Of a stretch of DNA of 64,000 bases, positions 26,039-36,443 are shown piece by piece; position 1 is the first letter of the stretch, and the number at the start of each line of letters is the position of its first letter. A program made the translations under genes and the position numbers. The stretch comes from Alcanivorax sp. (GTDB lineage Bacteria > Pseudomonadota > Gammaproteobacteria > Pseudomonadales > Alcanivoracaceae), in contig JAIUME010000001.1 in NCBI GenBank assembly GCA_022565695.1, positions 186,001-250,000 on the forward strand. Reading direction: 5' to 3'. The notes below the pieces were generated by a model that was given only the letters and a program-made list of their open reading frames with translations, searched no databases and was not told the DNA's origin.

Positions 26039-26755
26039 TCAGATGGCCCGCTGGTTAACGCGGGCCATCAGCTCGTCGGCGCTTTCCTTGCGCTCCGAAT
26101 AACGGTCGGTGAAGTAGTCGACGCGGTCCCGGGTCAGCAGAGTGAACTTCATCAGCTCTTCCATCACATCCACGATGCGGTCGTAGAACGGTGACGGCTT
26201 CATGCGGTCGTTGTCGTCGAACTCCATGTAGGCTTTCGGCACGGACGACTGATTGGGGATGGTCAGCATGCGCATCCAGCGGCCGAGCACGCGCAGCTGG
26301 TTGACCGCATTGAACGACTGGGAGCCGCCGCACACCTGCATCACGGCAAGCGTCTTGCCCTGGGTGGGGCGCACCGCGCCCAGCGACAGGGGTATCCAGT
26401 CGATCTGGGCTTTCATGATGCCGGTCATGGCGCCGTGGCGCTCGGGCGAGCTCCAGACCATGCCCTCGCTCCAGGTCACCAGCTCGCGCAGCTCGGCGAC
26501 TTTCGGGTGGCTGGCGTCCTCGCTGTCCGGCAAGGGCAATCCCGTCGGATTGAAGGTCCGCGTTTCGGCACCCATCGCCTGCAGAATGCGCGCGGCTTCT
26601 TCTGCCGCCAGGCGACTGAAGGAGCGCGCACGCAGCGAACCGTAGAGCAGCAGGATGCGCGGCTTGTGCGCCGCCCTTTCGCCAGCAAACACCTTGTCGG
26701 CATCCGGCACGTCCAGCAGCGCCGGTGCGAGAGCAGGCATATCATCCAATGTCAT
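26039..26755 (-). CDS. arsH: ArsH, NADPH-dependent FMN reductase / organoarsenical oxidase
   Basis: A 238-residue flavodoxin-like protein. The FMN-binding loop is [19 protein letters not shown] near residue 37; [20 protein letters not shown] and [19 protein letters not shown] are distinctive of ArsH. ArsH oxidises trivalent methylated arsenicals and is the last gene of many ars operons. Its ATG overlaps the end of the ACR3 gene by 14 bases, indicating coupling. Confidence 0.93.
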   Translation of the reverse strand: MTLDDMPALAPALLDVPDADKVFAGERAAHKPRILLLYGSLRARSFSRLAAEEAARILQAMGAETRTFNPTGLPLPDSEDASHPKVAELRELVTWSEGMVWSSPERHGAMTGIMKAQIDWIPLSLGAVRPTQGKTLAVMQVCGGSQSFNAVNQLRVLGRWMRMLTIPNQSSVPKAYMEFDDNDRMKPSPFYDRIVDVMEELMKFTLLTRDRVDYFTDRYSERKESADELMARVNQRAI

Positions 26756-27794
26756 GGGGTTTCTCCGCGCTTGTGTCGTCGTCGAACCAGTGGCGGGTGC
26801 GATTGGCAAAGGCCACCAGGGTCAGCATCACCGGCACTTCCACCAGCACACCCACCACCGTGGCCAGCGCCGCGCCGCTGTGCAGGCCGAACAGGGAAAT
26901 TGCCACCGCAACGGCCATTTCGAAAAAGTTGGAGGTGCCGATCAATCCGGCCGGCGCAGCGACGTTGTGCGGCAATCGCAACGCCTTTGCGCCACCGTAG
27001 GCCAGGAAGAAAATGCCGTAGCTCTGTATCAGCAACGGAATGGCGATCAGCAGAATGATGAACGGATCGCTGATGATGGTTTCCGCCTGGAAACCGAACA
27101 GCAGCACCACCGTACCGAGCAGGCCGATGATCGACCAGGGTTTGACGTGGCTCAGGAAGCTGTTGATACGCGCCGTCCCGCCACTGTTGTTGAGATAGCG
27201 GCGGGTCAGCACGCCGGCGACCAGCGGCAGCAAGACGTAAAGGCCGACGGACAATAACAGGGTTTCCCAGGGCACAGTGATGTCACTGATGCCCAGCAGG
27301 AACGCCGCAATCGGCGCAAACGCAAAGATCATGATGATGTCGTTGATGGACACCTGCACCAGGGTGTAATTGGGATCACCCTTGGTCAGCTGGCTCCAGA
27401 CAAACACCATGGCTGTACACGGCGCCACGCCCAGCAAAATCATGCCGGCGATATATTCTGTGGCAGATTCAGGATCGACAAAGTCAGCAAACAGCACGCG
27501 GAAGAACAGCCAACCCAGCGCGGCCATGGTGAACGGCTTGATCAGCCAGTTCACCACGAGGGTCAGCCAGATGCCCTGGGGCCGTTTGCGGATATCCTTG
27601 ATGGCGGTGAAATCCACCTGCACCATCATCGGATAGATCATGGCCCATATAAGCACCGCCACGACCAGATTGACGTGGGCATATTCGAGCTCGGCCACGG
27701 TGGCAAACACACCGGGAATCGCCAGCCCGAGACTGATACCGACCAGAATGCCCAGGCCGACCCAGACGCTGAGATAACGCTCAAAAAGACCCAT
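26742..27794 (-). CDS. arsB: ACR3-family arsenite efflux permease
   Basis: A 350-residue ten-helix arsenite exporter of the ACR3 (BART) family, unrelated to the ArsB fold. The signature [10 protein letters not shown] near residue 56, the essential cysteine in [20 protein letters not shown] near 125, and [20 protein letters not shown] near 290 are all present. Its ATG overlaps the arsC stop (TGATG). Symbols arsB and acr3 are both used for this family. Confidence 0.93.
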   Translation of the reverse strand: MGLFERYLSVWVGLGILVGISLGLAIPGVFATVAELEYAHVNLVVAVLIWAMIYPMMVQVDFTAIKDIRKRPQGIWLTLVVNWLIKPFTMAALGWLFFRVLFADFVDPESATEYIAGMILLGVAPCTAMVFVWSQLTKGDPNYTLVQVSINDIIMIFAFAPIAAFLLGISDITVPWETLLLSVGLYVLLPLVAGVLTRRYLNNSGGTARINSFLSHVKPWSIIGLLGTVVLLFGFQAETIISDPFIILLIAIPLLIQSYGIFFLAYGGAKALRLPHNVAAPAGLIGTSNFFEMAVAVAISLFGLHSGAALATVVGVLVEVPVMLTLVAFANRTRHWFDDDTSAEKPHDIG

Positions 27795-28291
27795 CAGTCG
27801 CACCGCCGTTGAATGTCATCCAGTTCATGGGCCAGCTCTGCTGCACTGAGTTTTTCCAGCGGCAACGCCAGCAGGCGCTCGATGCGGCACGTCATCTGCT
27901 GGTAGGTCAGTTCGAAAGCGCGCGCGATGACCGCCTCATCGGCGCCGGACTCCGCCACATGGGCCGGGTCCGGCACACCCCAGTGCGCCTTGACCGTGTC
28001 ACCGAGCCAGATCGGGCAGCTTTCGCCCGCCGCGTTGTCGCAGACGGTGATCACCAGATCCAGCGGCTGGTTCTCGAACTCATCCCAGGATTGGGAACGG
28101 GGATCCCGCACCGGCACATCGTGACGGGCGAGCACCGCCAGCGCATGGGGATTGACCTGTCCCGTGGGATTGCTGCCGGCGCTGAAGGCTTGCAAACGGC
28201 CCGCACCAAGGTGATTGGCCAGTGCTTCGGCAATGATGGAGCGGCAAGAGTTACCCGTGCACAGCACGAGAATTTTCAAGGGCAGTTGCAT
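27794..28291 (-). CDS. arsC: arsenate reductase, low-molecular-weight phosphatase type
   Basis: A 165-residue protein-tyrosine-phosphatase-fold ArsC that reduces arsenate to arsenite for export. The P-loop CTGNSCRS near residue 11 holds the catalytic Cys; further cysteines in [14 protein letters not shown] near 82–91 match the Cys relay of thioredoxin-coupled ArsC. D in WGVPDPAH near 107 is the general acid. It is coupled to the ACR3 gene. Confidence 0.92.
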   Translation of the reverse strand: MQLPLKILVLCTGNSCRSIIAEALANHLGAGRLQAFSAGSNPTGQVNPHALAVLARHDVPVRDPRSQSWDEFENQPLDLVITVCDNAAGESCPIWLGDTVKAHWGVPDPAHVAESGADEAVIARAFELTYQQMTCRIERLLALPLEKLSAAELAHELDDIQRRCD

Positions 28292-28328
28292 AATGGCTCC
28301 TTCCTGGGCGGTAAATGGCGGCGCCCGG

Positions 28329-28673
28329 TCACTGCGTTAGCGGTGCCGGGCAACAGGTCTGGGCGTGACGCATCAGGTCAGGATTGGCCTCGGCAGCGGC
28401 ACTGCACAACTCGTCGATGACCCGGCTGGCCCAATCCGGCAGTGCCGGGTTGAGCCGGTAGTGCACCCACTGCCCGGCACGGCGGTCGCTGAGCAAGCCG
28501 CAGCTACGCAGTTGCGCCAGGTGCCGCGACACCGTGGATTGCGGCGCGTCCAGGGCCGTTACCAGATCGCAGACACACAGCTCGCCAAAGCGGGCCACCA
28601 GCAAGGTGGCACGCAGACGGGTCTCGTCTCCGAGGCATTTGCACAGCATCGCAGGGCTGAGTGACAGGCTCAT
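28329..28673 (-). CDS. arsR: ArsR-family arsenic-responsive repressor
   Basis: A 114-residue winged-helix repressor. The ELCVCDL motif near residue 31 is the As(III)-binding Cys pair in the recognition helix region, followed by APQSTVSRHLAQLRSCGLLSDRRAGQWVHYRL. Another cysteine pair sits near the C-terminus (TCCP). As(III) binding would release it from the operon promoter. It heads the operon arsR–arsC–acr3–arsH. Confidence 0.93.
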   Translation of the reverse strand: MSLSLSPAMLCKCLGDETRLRATLLVARFGELCVCDLVTALDAPQSTVSRHLAQLRSCGLLSDRRAGQWVHYRLNPALPDWASRVIDELCSAAAEANPDLMRHAQTCCPAPLTQ

Positions 28674-28694
28674 GGTCACAACTCGCTGTTGGCC

Positions 28695-28722
28695 GATTAA
28701 TCTGTATATTCGGATAAGCGGA
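28695..28722. promoter_or_regulatory. candidate ArsR operator/promoter
   Basis: Upstream of arsR, ATCTGTATATTCGGAT is an imperfect palindrome (six of eight symmetric pairs) within TTAATCTGTATATTCGGATAAG, the sort of ATTCG-containing site bound by ArsR proteins. It lies 20–45 bases before the arsR ATG. Confidence 0.45.
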
Positions 28723-28787
28723 TGTGAAAATCAAGACCTGACCCCCAGGGGAGGGGGCGTGACCCCCGGTGAAGAGGGTCGGTCGGG

Positions 28788-29513
28788 TTAGCGCTTGCCG
28801 GGTTTGCGGACTTCTTCCTGCATCTTTTCGCTGGTGATGTGGCGCACATCCTTGCCCTGCACCAGGTACACCACCTGCTCGCAGATGTTGCGGGCGTGAT
28901 CGCCGATCCGCTCCAGGGAGCGCAGCGTCCACATGACGTTGAGCACGCGGGTGATGGAGCGCGGGTCTTCCATCATGAAGGTCACCAGCGAGCGCATGGC
29001 GCTGCGGTATTCCAGATCCACCTGGTCGTCTTCGGCGGCGACTTCCACGGCCTTGTCCACATCAAACCGGGCGAAGGCATCCAGCGCATCGTGCAGCATG
29101 CGGCGCACATGCGCGCCGATATGCCGTGCTTCCACGTAGCCGCGCGGTGATTCGCCTTCTTCCGCCAGCTGGATTGCCATACGGGCAATCTTGGCCGACT
29201 CGTCACCAATGCGCTCGAGATCCGCAACGGCCTTGGAGATCGCCACGATCATGCGCAGGTCCGACGCGGCGGGCTGGCGCAGCACGATGATGCGCGAGCA
29301 TTCCTCGTCGATCATCATTTCCAGCTTGTTGATGCGGTCCTCGACCTGCAGCACGTTCTCCGCCATGCCGGTGTCGCCTTTCAGCAAGGCATCCAGGGAA
29401 TCGGCGGCTTGCTTCTCGACCAACCCACCCATTTCCATCAGATGGTTGCGCACCGCTGCCAGGTCCTTGTTGAACTGTTGGGATATGTGGTGCTGATAAT
29501 TGTCCTTGTCCAT
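28788..29513 (-). CDS. phoU: phosphate transport regulator PhoU
   Basis: A 241-residue protein of two three-helix bundles. Metal-binding motifs typical of PhoU appear in each half: EVEDRINKLEMMIDEECSRI-like near residue 50–70 with DLERIGDESAKIA near 92, and SLERIGDHARNICEQVVYL near 202. PhoU links the Pst transporter to PhoR and prevents phosphate over-accumulation. It is the last gene of the pst operon, 39 bases after pstB. Confidence 0.95.
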   Translation of the reverse strand: MDKDNYQHHISQQFNKDLAAVRNHLMEMGGLVEKQAADSLDALLKGDTGMAENVLQVEDRINKLEMMIDEECSRIIVLRQPAASDLRMIVAISKAVADLERIGDESAKIARMAIQLAEEGESPRGYVEARHIGAHVRRMLHDALDAFARFDVDKAVEVAAEDDQVDLEYRSAMRSLVTFMMEDPRSITRVLNVMWTLRSLERIGDHARNICEQVVYLVQGKDVRHITSEKMQEEVRKPGKR

Positions 29514-29552
29514 GATCAGGCTCTCTCTCTTGGATGCTCTTGGCAGGTGCGC

Positions 29553-30440
29553 TTAACCGTAACGACCGGTGATGTAGTCTTCGGTGCGTTTCTTCTGCGG
29601 GTTGGTGAACAGGCTGTCTGTGTCGCTGTATTCCACCATCTCGCCCATGTACATGAAGGCAGTGTAGTCAGACACCCGCGCCGCCTGTTGCATGTTGTGC
29701 GTAACGATGACAATCGTGTACTGATCTTTCAGTTCGTTGATCAGCTCTTCGATCTTGAGTGTGGAAATCGGGTCCAGCGCCGATGCCGGTTCATCCAGCA
29801 GAATCACCTCGGGCTCGATGGCGATGGCCCGGGCAATCACCAGACGCTGCTGCTGGCCGCCGGACAAACCGAAGGCATTGTCTTCCAGACGATCTTTTAC
29901 TTCGTCCCACAGGGCGGCACCGCGCAGGGATTTCTCCACCACTTCGTCGAGCACGCGCTTGGATTTCACACCCTGCAGGCGCAGGCCGTAGGCCACGTTC
30001 TCGTAAATGGATTTCGGGAACGGGTTCGGCTTCTGGAACACCATGCCGATCTGGCGGCGCAATTCTGCGACATCCACACCGCGGGCATAGATATCCTTGT
30101 CATCCAGCATGATCTTGCCTTCGATGCGGCAGATATCCACCAGATCGTTCATGCGATTGAAGCACCGCAGCAGCGTGGACTTGCCGCAACCGGACGGCCC
30201 GATGAAGGCGGTGACTTTCTTTTCCGGAATAACCAGATTTATGTCCTTGAGCGCCTGGTCATTGCCATAGAACAGGTTCAGGTGCTGGACATCCATCTTC
30301 AGTTTTTCATTGGCCAGGTTCAGCTGCGGCGCATCGCTGGAACGCAACTGGCTGGCATCAAACCCGTGGCTGCTCTGTTCTGTGGATGTCATAGCATCGT
30401 TCCCATTCTGTTTACTATGTGTAGTGCGTGATTCGGTCAT
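29553..30440 (-). CDS. pstB: phosphate ABC transporter ATP-binding protein PstB
   Basis: A 295-residue ABC ATPase. Walker A is [19 protein letters not shown], the Q-loop [10 protein letters not shown], the signature [16 protein letters not shown] and Walker [14 protein letters not shown]. The ATG at 30440 has AGGAG eight bases upstream; an earlier ATG at 30503 would lie inside pstA. The first 45 residues are polar and not part of the ATPase fold, longer than in E. coli PstB. Confidence 0.95.
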   Translation of the reverse strand: MTESRTTHSKQNGNDAMTSTEQSSHGFDASQLRSSDAPQLNLANEKLKMDVQHLNLFYGNDQALKDINLVIPEKKVTAFIGPSGCGKSTLLRCFNRMNDLVDICRIEGKIMLDDKDIYARGVDVAELRRQIGMVFQKPNPFPKSIYENVAYGLRLQGVKSKRVLDEVVEKSLRGAALWDEVKDRLEDNAFGLSGGQQQRLVIARAIAIEPEVILLDEPASALDPISTLKIEELINELKDQYTIVIVTHNMQQAARVSDYTAFMYMGEMVEYSDTDSLFTNPQKKRTEDYITGRYG

Positions 30441-30474
30441 CTTCTGTGCTCCTGTCTGCGCGGCGATCCCAGAC

Positions 30475-32151
30475 TTAATCGGAATCTGCGCGGTATTTCT
30501 CACGCAACCGGTTTCGAATGCTGATGGCCGTGAGGTTCAGCACCACGATAATGCCCACCAGCACCAGGGCGGTGGCATACACCAGCGGCCGGGCCGCTTC
30601 GGCATTCGGGCTCTGGAAGCCGACATCGTAGATGTGGAAGCCCAGATGCATGATCTTTCTGTCCAGATGGATGAACGGGAAGTAGCTGTCCACCGGCAAC
30701 GTCGGCGCCAGCTTCACCACACCCACCAGCATCAGCGGCGCCACTTCACCGGCCGCCCGCGCAATCGCCAGAATCATGCCCGTCATCATCGCGGGTGTCG
30801 CCAGTGGTACGACAACACGCCACAGGGTTTCGGCCTTGGTGGCGCCCAGTGCCAATGAGCCCTGGCGGATGGTACTGGGAATACGTGACAGCCCTTCTTC
30901 CGTGGACACGATCACCACCGGCAGGGTCAGCAGCGCCAGCGTCAGCGACGCCCACATCAGACCCGGCGTACCGAATGTCGGCGCCGGCAGGGATTCGGGA
31001 TAGAACAACTGGTCGATGCTGCCACCGACGGTGTAGACAAAGAAGCCCAGACCGAACACACCGTAAACAATGGAGGGCACACCCGCCAGGTTGTACACCG
31101 AGATCCGGATGGCCCGCAACAGCGGCCCCTGTTTCGCATACTCACGCAGATAGATCGCCGCCAACACACCGAAGGGCGTCACCACCAGACTCATGATGAA
31201 GACCATGGTCACGGTGCCGAAGATGGCCGGGAAAATACCGCCCTCAGTATTGGCTTCCCGAGGGTTGCCACTCATGAATTCCCAGAAGCGATCCACATAG
31301 TTCGCGATCTTGCCAAACAGGGACAACTGGTTCGGCTGCGTCACACGCACGATATCGCGCAGGCTGATGCGCATCTCACGTCCGTCGGCGGTCAACGCCA
31401 ACAGGGTGTCACGACTGGCTTCGGCATTCAGCTGATCCAGACGTTGCTGAATCACCGAATACTCGTCATCCAGCGCCTGGCGCCCGGCCTCCAGTTCGGC
31501 AACACGCGCTGCCTTTTCCTCGTCGGAGAGGCGGTCATTCAGCTCAATGCGCCGGGAGCCCAGGCGAATCTGCTCCATGCGATAGTTAACGTCGCCAATA
31601 TCGCCACGTTCGATCTTGTTGATCTCGTTGCGGATGCTCAGTGCACGTTCCATGCGGCTGCGCAGCTCGGCCATCACGCCTTCGCCTTCGGCCACCACCG
31701 TATCGCCTTCCAGAACCGCCTTGGGCAGACCATAGAAGTTACCCCACTCACGCCGCTCCAGCACGATGGCATCTCGTGGCCGGGTCATCTCACCCATGGC
31801 CGGCTGCAGGTACCACATGAAGTCGCGGCTGGTGACATCCCGGTTACCGCGCTTGATCAGAAAGCGGGTCACCAGATCATCCGCCTCCGCCAGATCCGGG
31901 CGGCCGGAATCGATGACGATGGTGCCCGCCAGTGTCTGGCTGCGCACCACTTCACCCATGACCACTTCCTGGGTGCCGTCACGCTGGGTGTAGTCGAACT
32001 GCACGATGGGTGCCGGCCAGAAATGGGACAGACCTCGCACCGCGATCAAACCCAGCAACCCGGCGACCATGACGATACTGAGCGCCACCGCACCACCGTT
32101 TAACCAGATCCAGGGGGTGCCGCTTTTGAACCAACCTTGCTTCTTGCTCAT
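30475..32151 (-). CDS. pstA: phosphate ABC transporter permease PstA (long form)
   Basis: A 558-residue permease, nearly twice the size of E. coli PstA. One N-terminal helix ([20 protein letters not shown]) is followed by about 250 residues of charged, partly coiled-coil extracytoplasmic sequence (around [20 protein letters not shown] to LDQLNAEAS), then the six-helix permease core with the ABC-interaction loop [20 protein letters not shown]-like segment. Long PstA/PstC proteins are known in marine gammaproteobacteria and pseudomonads. It follows pstC by 12 bases. Confidence 0.93.
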   Translation of the reverse strand: MSKKQGWFKSGTPWIWLNGGAVALSIVMVAGLLGLIAVRGLSHFWPAPIVQFDYTQRDGTQEVVMGEVVRSQTLAGTIVIDSGRPDLAEADDLVTRFLIKRGNRDVTSRDFMWYLQPAMGEMTRPRDAIVLERREWGNFYGLPKAVLEGDTVVAEGEGVMAELRSRMERALSIRNEINKIERGDIGDVNYRMEQIRLGSRRIELNDRLSDEEKAARVAELEAGRQALDDEYSVIQQRLDQLNAEASRDTLLALTADGREMRISLRDIVRVTQPNQLSLFGKIANYVDRFWEFMSGNPREANTEGGIFPAIFGTVTMVFIMSLVVTPFGVLAAIYLREYAKQGPLLRAIRISVYNLAGVPSIVYGVFGLGFFVYTVGGSIDQLFYPESLPAPTFGTPGLMWASLTLALLTLPVVIVSTEEGLSRIPSTIRQGSLALGATKAETLWRVVVPLATPAMMTGMILAIARAAGEVAPLMLVGVVKLAPTLPVDSYFPFIHLDRKIMHLGFHIYDVGFQSPNAEAARPLVYATALVLVGIIVVLNLTAISIRNRLREKYRADSD

Positions 32152-32163
32152 GGGATCCCCCGA

Positions 32164-34461
32164 TCAAAGATTGCTGTAGCGTGCGCGCAGACGCTGGCGC
32201 ACGATTTCGGCAATGGTGTTGACGATAAAGGTCATCACCAGCAGCACCAGCGCGGCCAGGAACAGGACGCGGAAGTGAGTGCTGCCGACAGCGGTTTCCG
32301 GCAACTCGACCGCCACGTTGGCGGACAAGGTGCGCATACCTTCGAAGATATTGAAGTTCACGACCGGGCTATTGCCGGTGGCCATGACGACGATCATGGT
32401 TTCACCCACGGCGCGCCCGAAGCCGATCATCACGGCGGAGAAGATGCCCGGGCTCGCGGTGGGCAGCACCACGCCCATCACCGTCTGCCAGGAGGTGGCC
32501 CCCAATGCCAGGGAGCCCTGGGTAAGATGCTTGGGCACGTTGAACACCGCATCCTCTGCAATCGAGAAGATGGTCGGGATCACCGCAAAGCCCATGGCGA
32601 TACCCACCACCAGCGCATTACGCTGGTCATAGTTGATGCCCTGATCGGTAAACCACTGGCGCATGGAGCCGTCGAAGAAATACAACTGGATGTACGGGCT
32701 TGAAGCGACACAGAACCAGCCGATACCGAGCACCACCGGAATCAGCACCGCCGCTTCCCAGCCTGCTGGCACGTAGTTCTTGTATTGCTGCGGCAGTCGA
32801 TACCAGATGTAGCCCGCCAGCAACATGCCCAGCGGCAAGCCGAACAGCATGGTGAACACCACTGGCAAATTGTCTTCCACAAAGGGCGCCAGCCAGAGGC
32901 CTGCCAGGAAACCGAGAATAACGGTCGGCAAGGCTTCCATGATTTCGATACTGGGCTTGACCAGGCCGCGCATGCGCGGGGTCATGAAGTAGGCCGAGTA
33001 GATGGCCCCCATCACCGCCACCGGCATGGCAATCAGCATGGCAAAGAAGGCGGCCTTGAGCGTGCCCACCGTCAGCGGCACCAGGCTCATTTTTGGCTCG
33101 AATTCATCCGTCGCCGAAGAGGCCTGCCAGACATAATCCGGCGCACCGCGACCTTCGTACCAGACTTTCTGCCACAGCGCGCGGAACGATATCTGTGGAT
33201 GGGGGTTGTCCACCAGATACGGGTGCACGCCGTCATACTGGTCCACCACCAGCATCCGGCCGTTGATCGGCGAGATGGCAATACGGCCTACTGTTGAATC
33301 AAGAACGGATTCCTGCAGCAGGGTGCGACTGGACGTACCGAAGTGAATGCCCAGGGTGCCGTCTGCCGCACCACTGAGAAAGCCCTTGCGCGTGTACTCG
33401 GTGTCGATAAAGGTCACCGGTGCCTTGTGCGGCACGAAGCTGCGCATCCGCGCGAGGCTGTGCTGGTTCTGGTCATCCCGCACCAGCTGCCACTGCGCCA
33501 GCGATCCGTCTTCGCCGCCGATCACCAGCGACACCGTGCCCACCATGAAGGCCATGTTGGTCAGACGCTGTCCGCCCTCGATGACCCTGCGACGCTCCAC
33601 CATGGAGGGATTGTTGACGTCGGCAATGTCGTAGTAGGCCACGTAGCCTGCCGGATCAGCGATAAACACGTTGCGCTGGCTGTTATCCACCAGAATCCGC
33701 GTCACGGCATGGGGATAGGTCGGCATTTCAGTGCGCGTAGCTGTCACGCGCACATCACCGGAGAAGATATTGCGCTGGGTGCGATAGGCATTCACCAGCA
33801 GCCGCTGGTCGGCCGTGCGGGCCACCGCTACCGTGCCACGGCTGCTTTCCTGGATCGCGATCTGGGTCAGCGCTTGTCCCTGCTCATCCACATCCACCGG
33901 TGCTTCGCCCAGCGGATAGGTGACCTTGGGCACGGTCACCCGGAAGTTCTGCGGATAGGTCAGCTCATATTCAATCTTGGCCACCATGACCTGGCCATTG
34001 CTCAGCCCGAACGCCAGCACGCCATCGCGCTTTTCGCCGTAACCGAAGCTGGTCACCTCGGTGCCTTCGGGCAGCGGCACCGTGAACTCGCTGCGCACTT
34101 CGCCGGAATCCGCTTCAAAGAAGATGATCCGGCCATCGCGGGTGATCTGCGTGCCGATTTCCTGGTAGCGGTCCAGGATCACATGCAGGGTTTCCGTTTC
34201 CGGGCCTGCTGCGGGCAGCGCGTAACCCAGCTGGGGGGTCACTGACACGGAGCGCAGCAGCGGCGTCACTTCGCTGAACAGGTAGACAAAGATCAGCGCC
34301 AGGGCGCCCACCACGCCCATCCCGGCCATGGAAATGCCGAACGCAGAGAGTTTGTCATTGATCATGCGCCGGCGGCGCTGTTTCTTGCGCGCCTCGGCAT
34401 CGGGCAACAGATGGCGGAAGCCTCTGTTGTCCGGAGCATGGGCGTTCTGTGAATCAGTCAT
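32164..34461 (-). CDS. pstC: phosphate ABC transporter permease PstC (long form)
   Basis: A 765-residue permease with a large insertion. After a helix near residues 38–68, about 370 residues look like periplasmic beta-propeller-type repeats (FSDV...GYVAYYDIADVN, GSLAQWQLVRDD, GTLGIHFG). The C-terminal permease core begins near residue 450 (TLKAAFFAMLIAMPVAVMGA) and contains the coupling loop [20 protein letters not shown]. The insertion may regulate transport or interact with PstS; its role is not established. It has its own Pho box. Confidence 0.93.
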   Translation of the reverse strand: MTDSQNAHAPDNRGFRHLLPDAEARKKQRRRRMINDKLSAFGISMAGMGVVGALALIFVYLFSEVTPLLRSVSVTPQLGYALPAAGPETETLHVILDRYQEIGTQITRDGRIIFFEADSGEVRSEFTVPLPEGTEVTSFGYGEKRDGVLAFGLSNGQVMVAKIEYELTYPQNFRVTVPKVTYPLGEAPVDVDEQGQALTQIAIQESSRGTVAVARTADQRLLVNAYRTQRNIFSGDVRVTATRTEMPTYPHAVTRILVDNSQRNVFIADPAGYVAYYDIADVNNPSMVERRRVIEGGQRLTNMAFMVGTVSLVIGGEDGSLAQWQLVRDDQNQHSLARMRSFVPHKAPVTFIDTEYTRKGFLSGAADGTLGIHFGTSSRTLLQESVLDSTVGRIAISPINGRMLVVDQYDGVHPYLVDNPHPQISFRALWQKVWYEGRGAPDYVWQASSATDEFEPKMSLVPLTVGTLKAAFFAMLIAMPVAVMGAIYSAYFMTPRMRGLVKPSIEIMEALPTVILGFLAGLWLAPFVEDNLPVVFTMLFGLPLGMLLAGYIWYRLPQQYKNYVPAGWEAAVLIPVVLGIGWFCVASSPYIQLYFFDGSMRQWFTDQGINYDQRNALVVGIAMGFAVIPTIFSIAEDAVFNVPKHLTQGSLALGATSWQTVMGVVLPTASPGIFSAVMIGFGRAVGETMIVVMATGNSPVVNFNIFEGMRTLSANVAVELPETAVGSTHFRVLFLAALVLLVMTFIVNTIAEIVRQRLRARYSNL

Positions 34462-34496
34462 AGATGATCATCCGGCAAGCTGAATCCGAGACCCGC

Positions 34497-34530
34497 AGCA
34501 TAGGCCCCTAAAATGACGATATTGTGACAA
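34497..34530 (-). promoter_or_regulatory. Pho box and -10 of pstC
   Basis: On the minus strand TTGTCACAATATCGTCAT (34513–34530) has two TGTCA-like half-sites 11 bases apart, about 13 of 18 to consensus, followed exactly ten bases later by the -10 TATGCT (34497–34502). It lies between the pstS terminator and the pstC start, so pstCAB–phoU can be transcribed independently of pstS. Confidence 0.7.
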
Positions 34531-34601
34531 TCCGGCAGACGGCTTCATTCAGCCTTCACACCGATTCGCCCCCGTTAATTCCCCCAACACACCCCGGCAA
34601 T

Positions 34602-34631
34602 AAAAAAGGCGCCGGGAACCGGCGCCTTCTT
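34602..34631 (-). terminator. terminator between pstS and pstC
   Basis: On the minus strand GGCGCCGG-TTC-CCGGCGCC is followed by six T. It closes the pstS message. Partial read-through would let pstS be made in excess over the permease, as usual for binding proteins. Confidence 0.88.
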
Positions 34632-34681
34632 GTGGAGCAGTGTCTTGCTTATCAGTAGCTTACAGGCTTCTTACAGGCTCC

Positions 34682-35653
34682 TTACAGACCCAGCGCTGCG
34701 CGGTGCTTGGCAGCTTCTGATTCTGGCAGGGGCACGTAGCCGTCACGGACAACCACTTCCTGGCCTTCTTTGGACAGGATCAGCTTGACGAACTCGCGGG
34801 TGATCGGGTCCAGCTCACCGTTTGGCGCCTTGTTCACGTACACGTACAGGAAGCGAGCCAGTGGGTAGTCACCTGTGGCAGCGTTTTCTGCAGTGGTGTC
34901 CGCAAACGGCTGGCCGGCTTCACGTGCCAGCGGCACGGTGCGCACGCCGGAAGTGATGTAGCCGATACCGGAGTAACCGATGCCGTTGAGGGACTCAGCA
35001 ACACCCTGTACTACCGCAGAAGAACCCGGCTGCTCGTTGATGGTGGGTTTGAAGTCACCGTCACACAGCGCGTTCTGCTTGAAGTAACCGTAGGTGCCGG
35101 ATACCGCGTTACGGCTGTAGACCGTGAAATCACGGTTTGCCCAGGCGCCGGTCAGGCCCAGCTGGCCCCAACGGGTCACGTCTTCTTTGTAACCACAACG
35201 ACGGGTCGCAGAGAACACGGCGTCAACCTGCGCCAGCGTCATGCCTTCGATGGGGTTGTCCTTGTTGACGTAGACAGCAACCATGTCGATCGCGACCGGT
35301 ACCGCGTAAGGCTTGTAGCCATGACGGTTTTCGAAGGACTGGATCTCGGAGTCACGCATGGCGCGGCTCATCGGTGCCAGGTTGGCGGTGCCTTCGGTGA
35401 TGGCCGGCGGAGCAGTGGAAGAACCTGCGCCCTGAACCTGTACCCGTACGTTCGGGTAGAACTTGTTGTATTCCTCAGCCCACAGGGTCATGAGGTTGTT
35501 CAGGGTATCGGAACCAATGCTGTTCACGTTACCGGAAATGCCACCCACGCGCTGGTAGGCCGGCAGTTTCGGATCAACATCCGCCACGGCAAAGCCGCTG
35601 AAAGTGGTGGTGATGGCTACCGCAGCAGCGGTAAAAGCCGTACGCAGTTTCAT
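34682..35653 (-). CDS. pstS: phosphate ABC transporter substrate-binding protein PstS
   Basis: A 323-residue periplasmic phosphate-binding protein. The signal peptide ([24 protein letters not shown]) precedes [20 protein letters not shown], and the phosphate contacts are in [19 protein letters not shown] and [12 protein letters not shown]. It hands phosphate to PstCA. It is transcribed from its own Pho-box promoter and followed by a terminator. Confidence 0.95.
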   Translation of the reverse strand: MKLRTAFTAAAVAITTTFSGFAVADVDPKLPAYQRVGGISGNVNSIGSDTLNNLMTLWAEEYNKFYPNVRVQVQGAGSSTAPPAITEGTANLAPMSRAMRDSEIQSFENRHGYKPYAVPVAIDMVAVYVNKDNPIEGMTLAQVDAVFSATRRCGYKEDVTRWGQLGLTGAWANRDFTVYSRNAVSGTYGYFKQNALCDGDFKPTINEQPGSSAVVQGVAESLNGIGYSGIGYITSGVRTVPLAREAGQPFADTTAENAATGDYPLARFLYVYVNKAPNGELDPITREFVKLILSKEGQEVVVRDGYVPLPESEAAKHRAALGL

Positions 35654-35712
35654 AATGATCTCCAGGTTTCCCCAATCGTATAGGCACGCAGATGCCCTGC
35701 GCTTGATCCGGG

Positions 35713-35746
35713 ACTATAGGGGCCCATTATGAAGATTCCATGACAC
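35713..35746 (-). promoter_or_regulatory. Pho box and -10 of pstS
   Basis: On the minus strand GTGTCATGGAATCTTCAT (35729–35746) carries a perfect TGTCAT and a weaker TTCAT half-site, about 12 of 18 to consensus. TATAGT (35713–35718) follows exactly ten bases later. The same ten-base spacing occurs at phoB and pstC. Confidence 0.65.
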
Positions 35747-35867
35747 TGGCAGATATTGCGCAACCCATGACGCCATCACTGCCATAGCAGGGCGAACGGC
35801 AGGTTGGGCTATACTGCGCCGTCTGCATGAGCAGGCAGCGGAACGGGACGGCATACGGGGGCATGGC

Positions 35868-36443
35868 TTGGCGGGAAGGGTGCAAGCAGCATTGGCGGCA
35901 TTGAAGGTGCTGGAAGGCATCAGCCTGATCACAGGCCGGCTGATCAGCTGGCTGGCGCTGGGCATTGTCGCGCTGGTGATGGCCATCGTGGTGTTGCGCT
36001 ACGGGTTCGACATCGGCGGCATCGCCTTGCAGGAATCTGCCCTCTATATCCATGCAACCCTGTTCGTTCTGGGCGCCGGCTATACACTGGCCCGGGACGA
36101 GCATGTGCGGGTCGACATCTTCTACCAGCGGCTGGGGCCGCAAGGCCGCGCCCGCATCGATCTGCTGGGCGCCCTGCTGTTGCTGCTGCCGCTGGCCATT
36201 ACCCTGTTCGTCATGAGCCTGGATTATGTGCAGCTCAGCTGGGCCCGCCGTGAAGGCTCTCAGGAAGCGGGTGGCCTGCCCTTCCTGTATCTGCTCAAGA
36301 GCCTGCTGCTGGTACTGCCCGGTGTACTGCTGATCCAGGCGGCGGCGGAAATCCTGCGTGCCCTGCTGGTACTGGGCGGGCACCCGGTGCCGCCGCGCGA
36401 TGGCGCTGCGCCGCAACAGGCGGAGGGCGCACCGTGGCAATGA
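35868..36443 (+). CDS. TRAP transporter small permease (DctQ-like)
   Basis: A 191-residue four-helix membrane protein of the DctQ family. The segment HATLFVLGAGYTLARDEHVRVDIFY near residue 65 is the family signature. It pairs with the large permease that begins in the overlapping frame. The start is uncertain: TTG at 35868 is the best upstream codon, and no ATG occurs in frame near the start. It is divergent from pstS. No DctP-type binding protein is adjacent. Confidence 0.85.
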   Translation: MAGRVQAALAALKVLEGISLITGRLISWLALGIVALVMAIVVLRYGFDIGGIALQESALYIHATLFVLGAGYTLARDEHVRVDIFYQRLGPQGRARIDLLGALLLLLPLAITLFVMSLDYVQLSWARREGSQEAGGLPFLYLLKSLLLVLPGVLLIQAAAEILRALLVLGGHPVPPRDGAAPQQAEGAPWQ

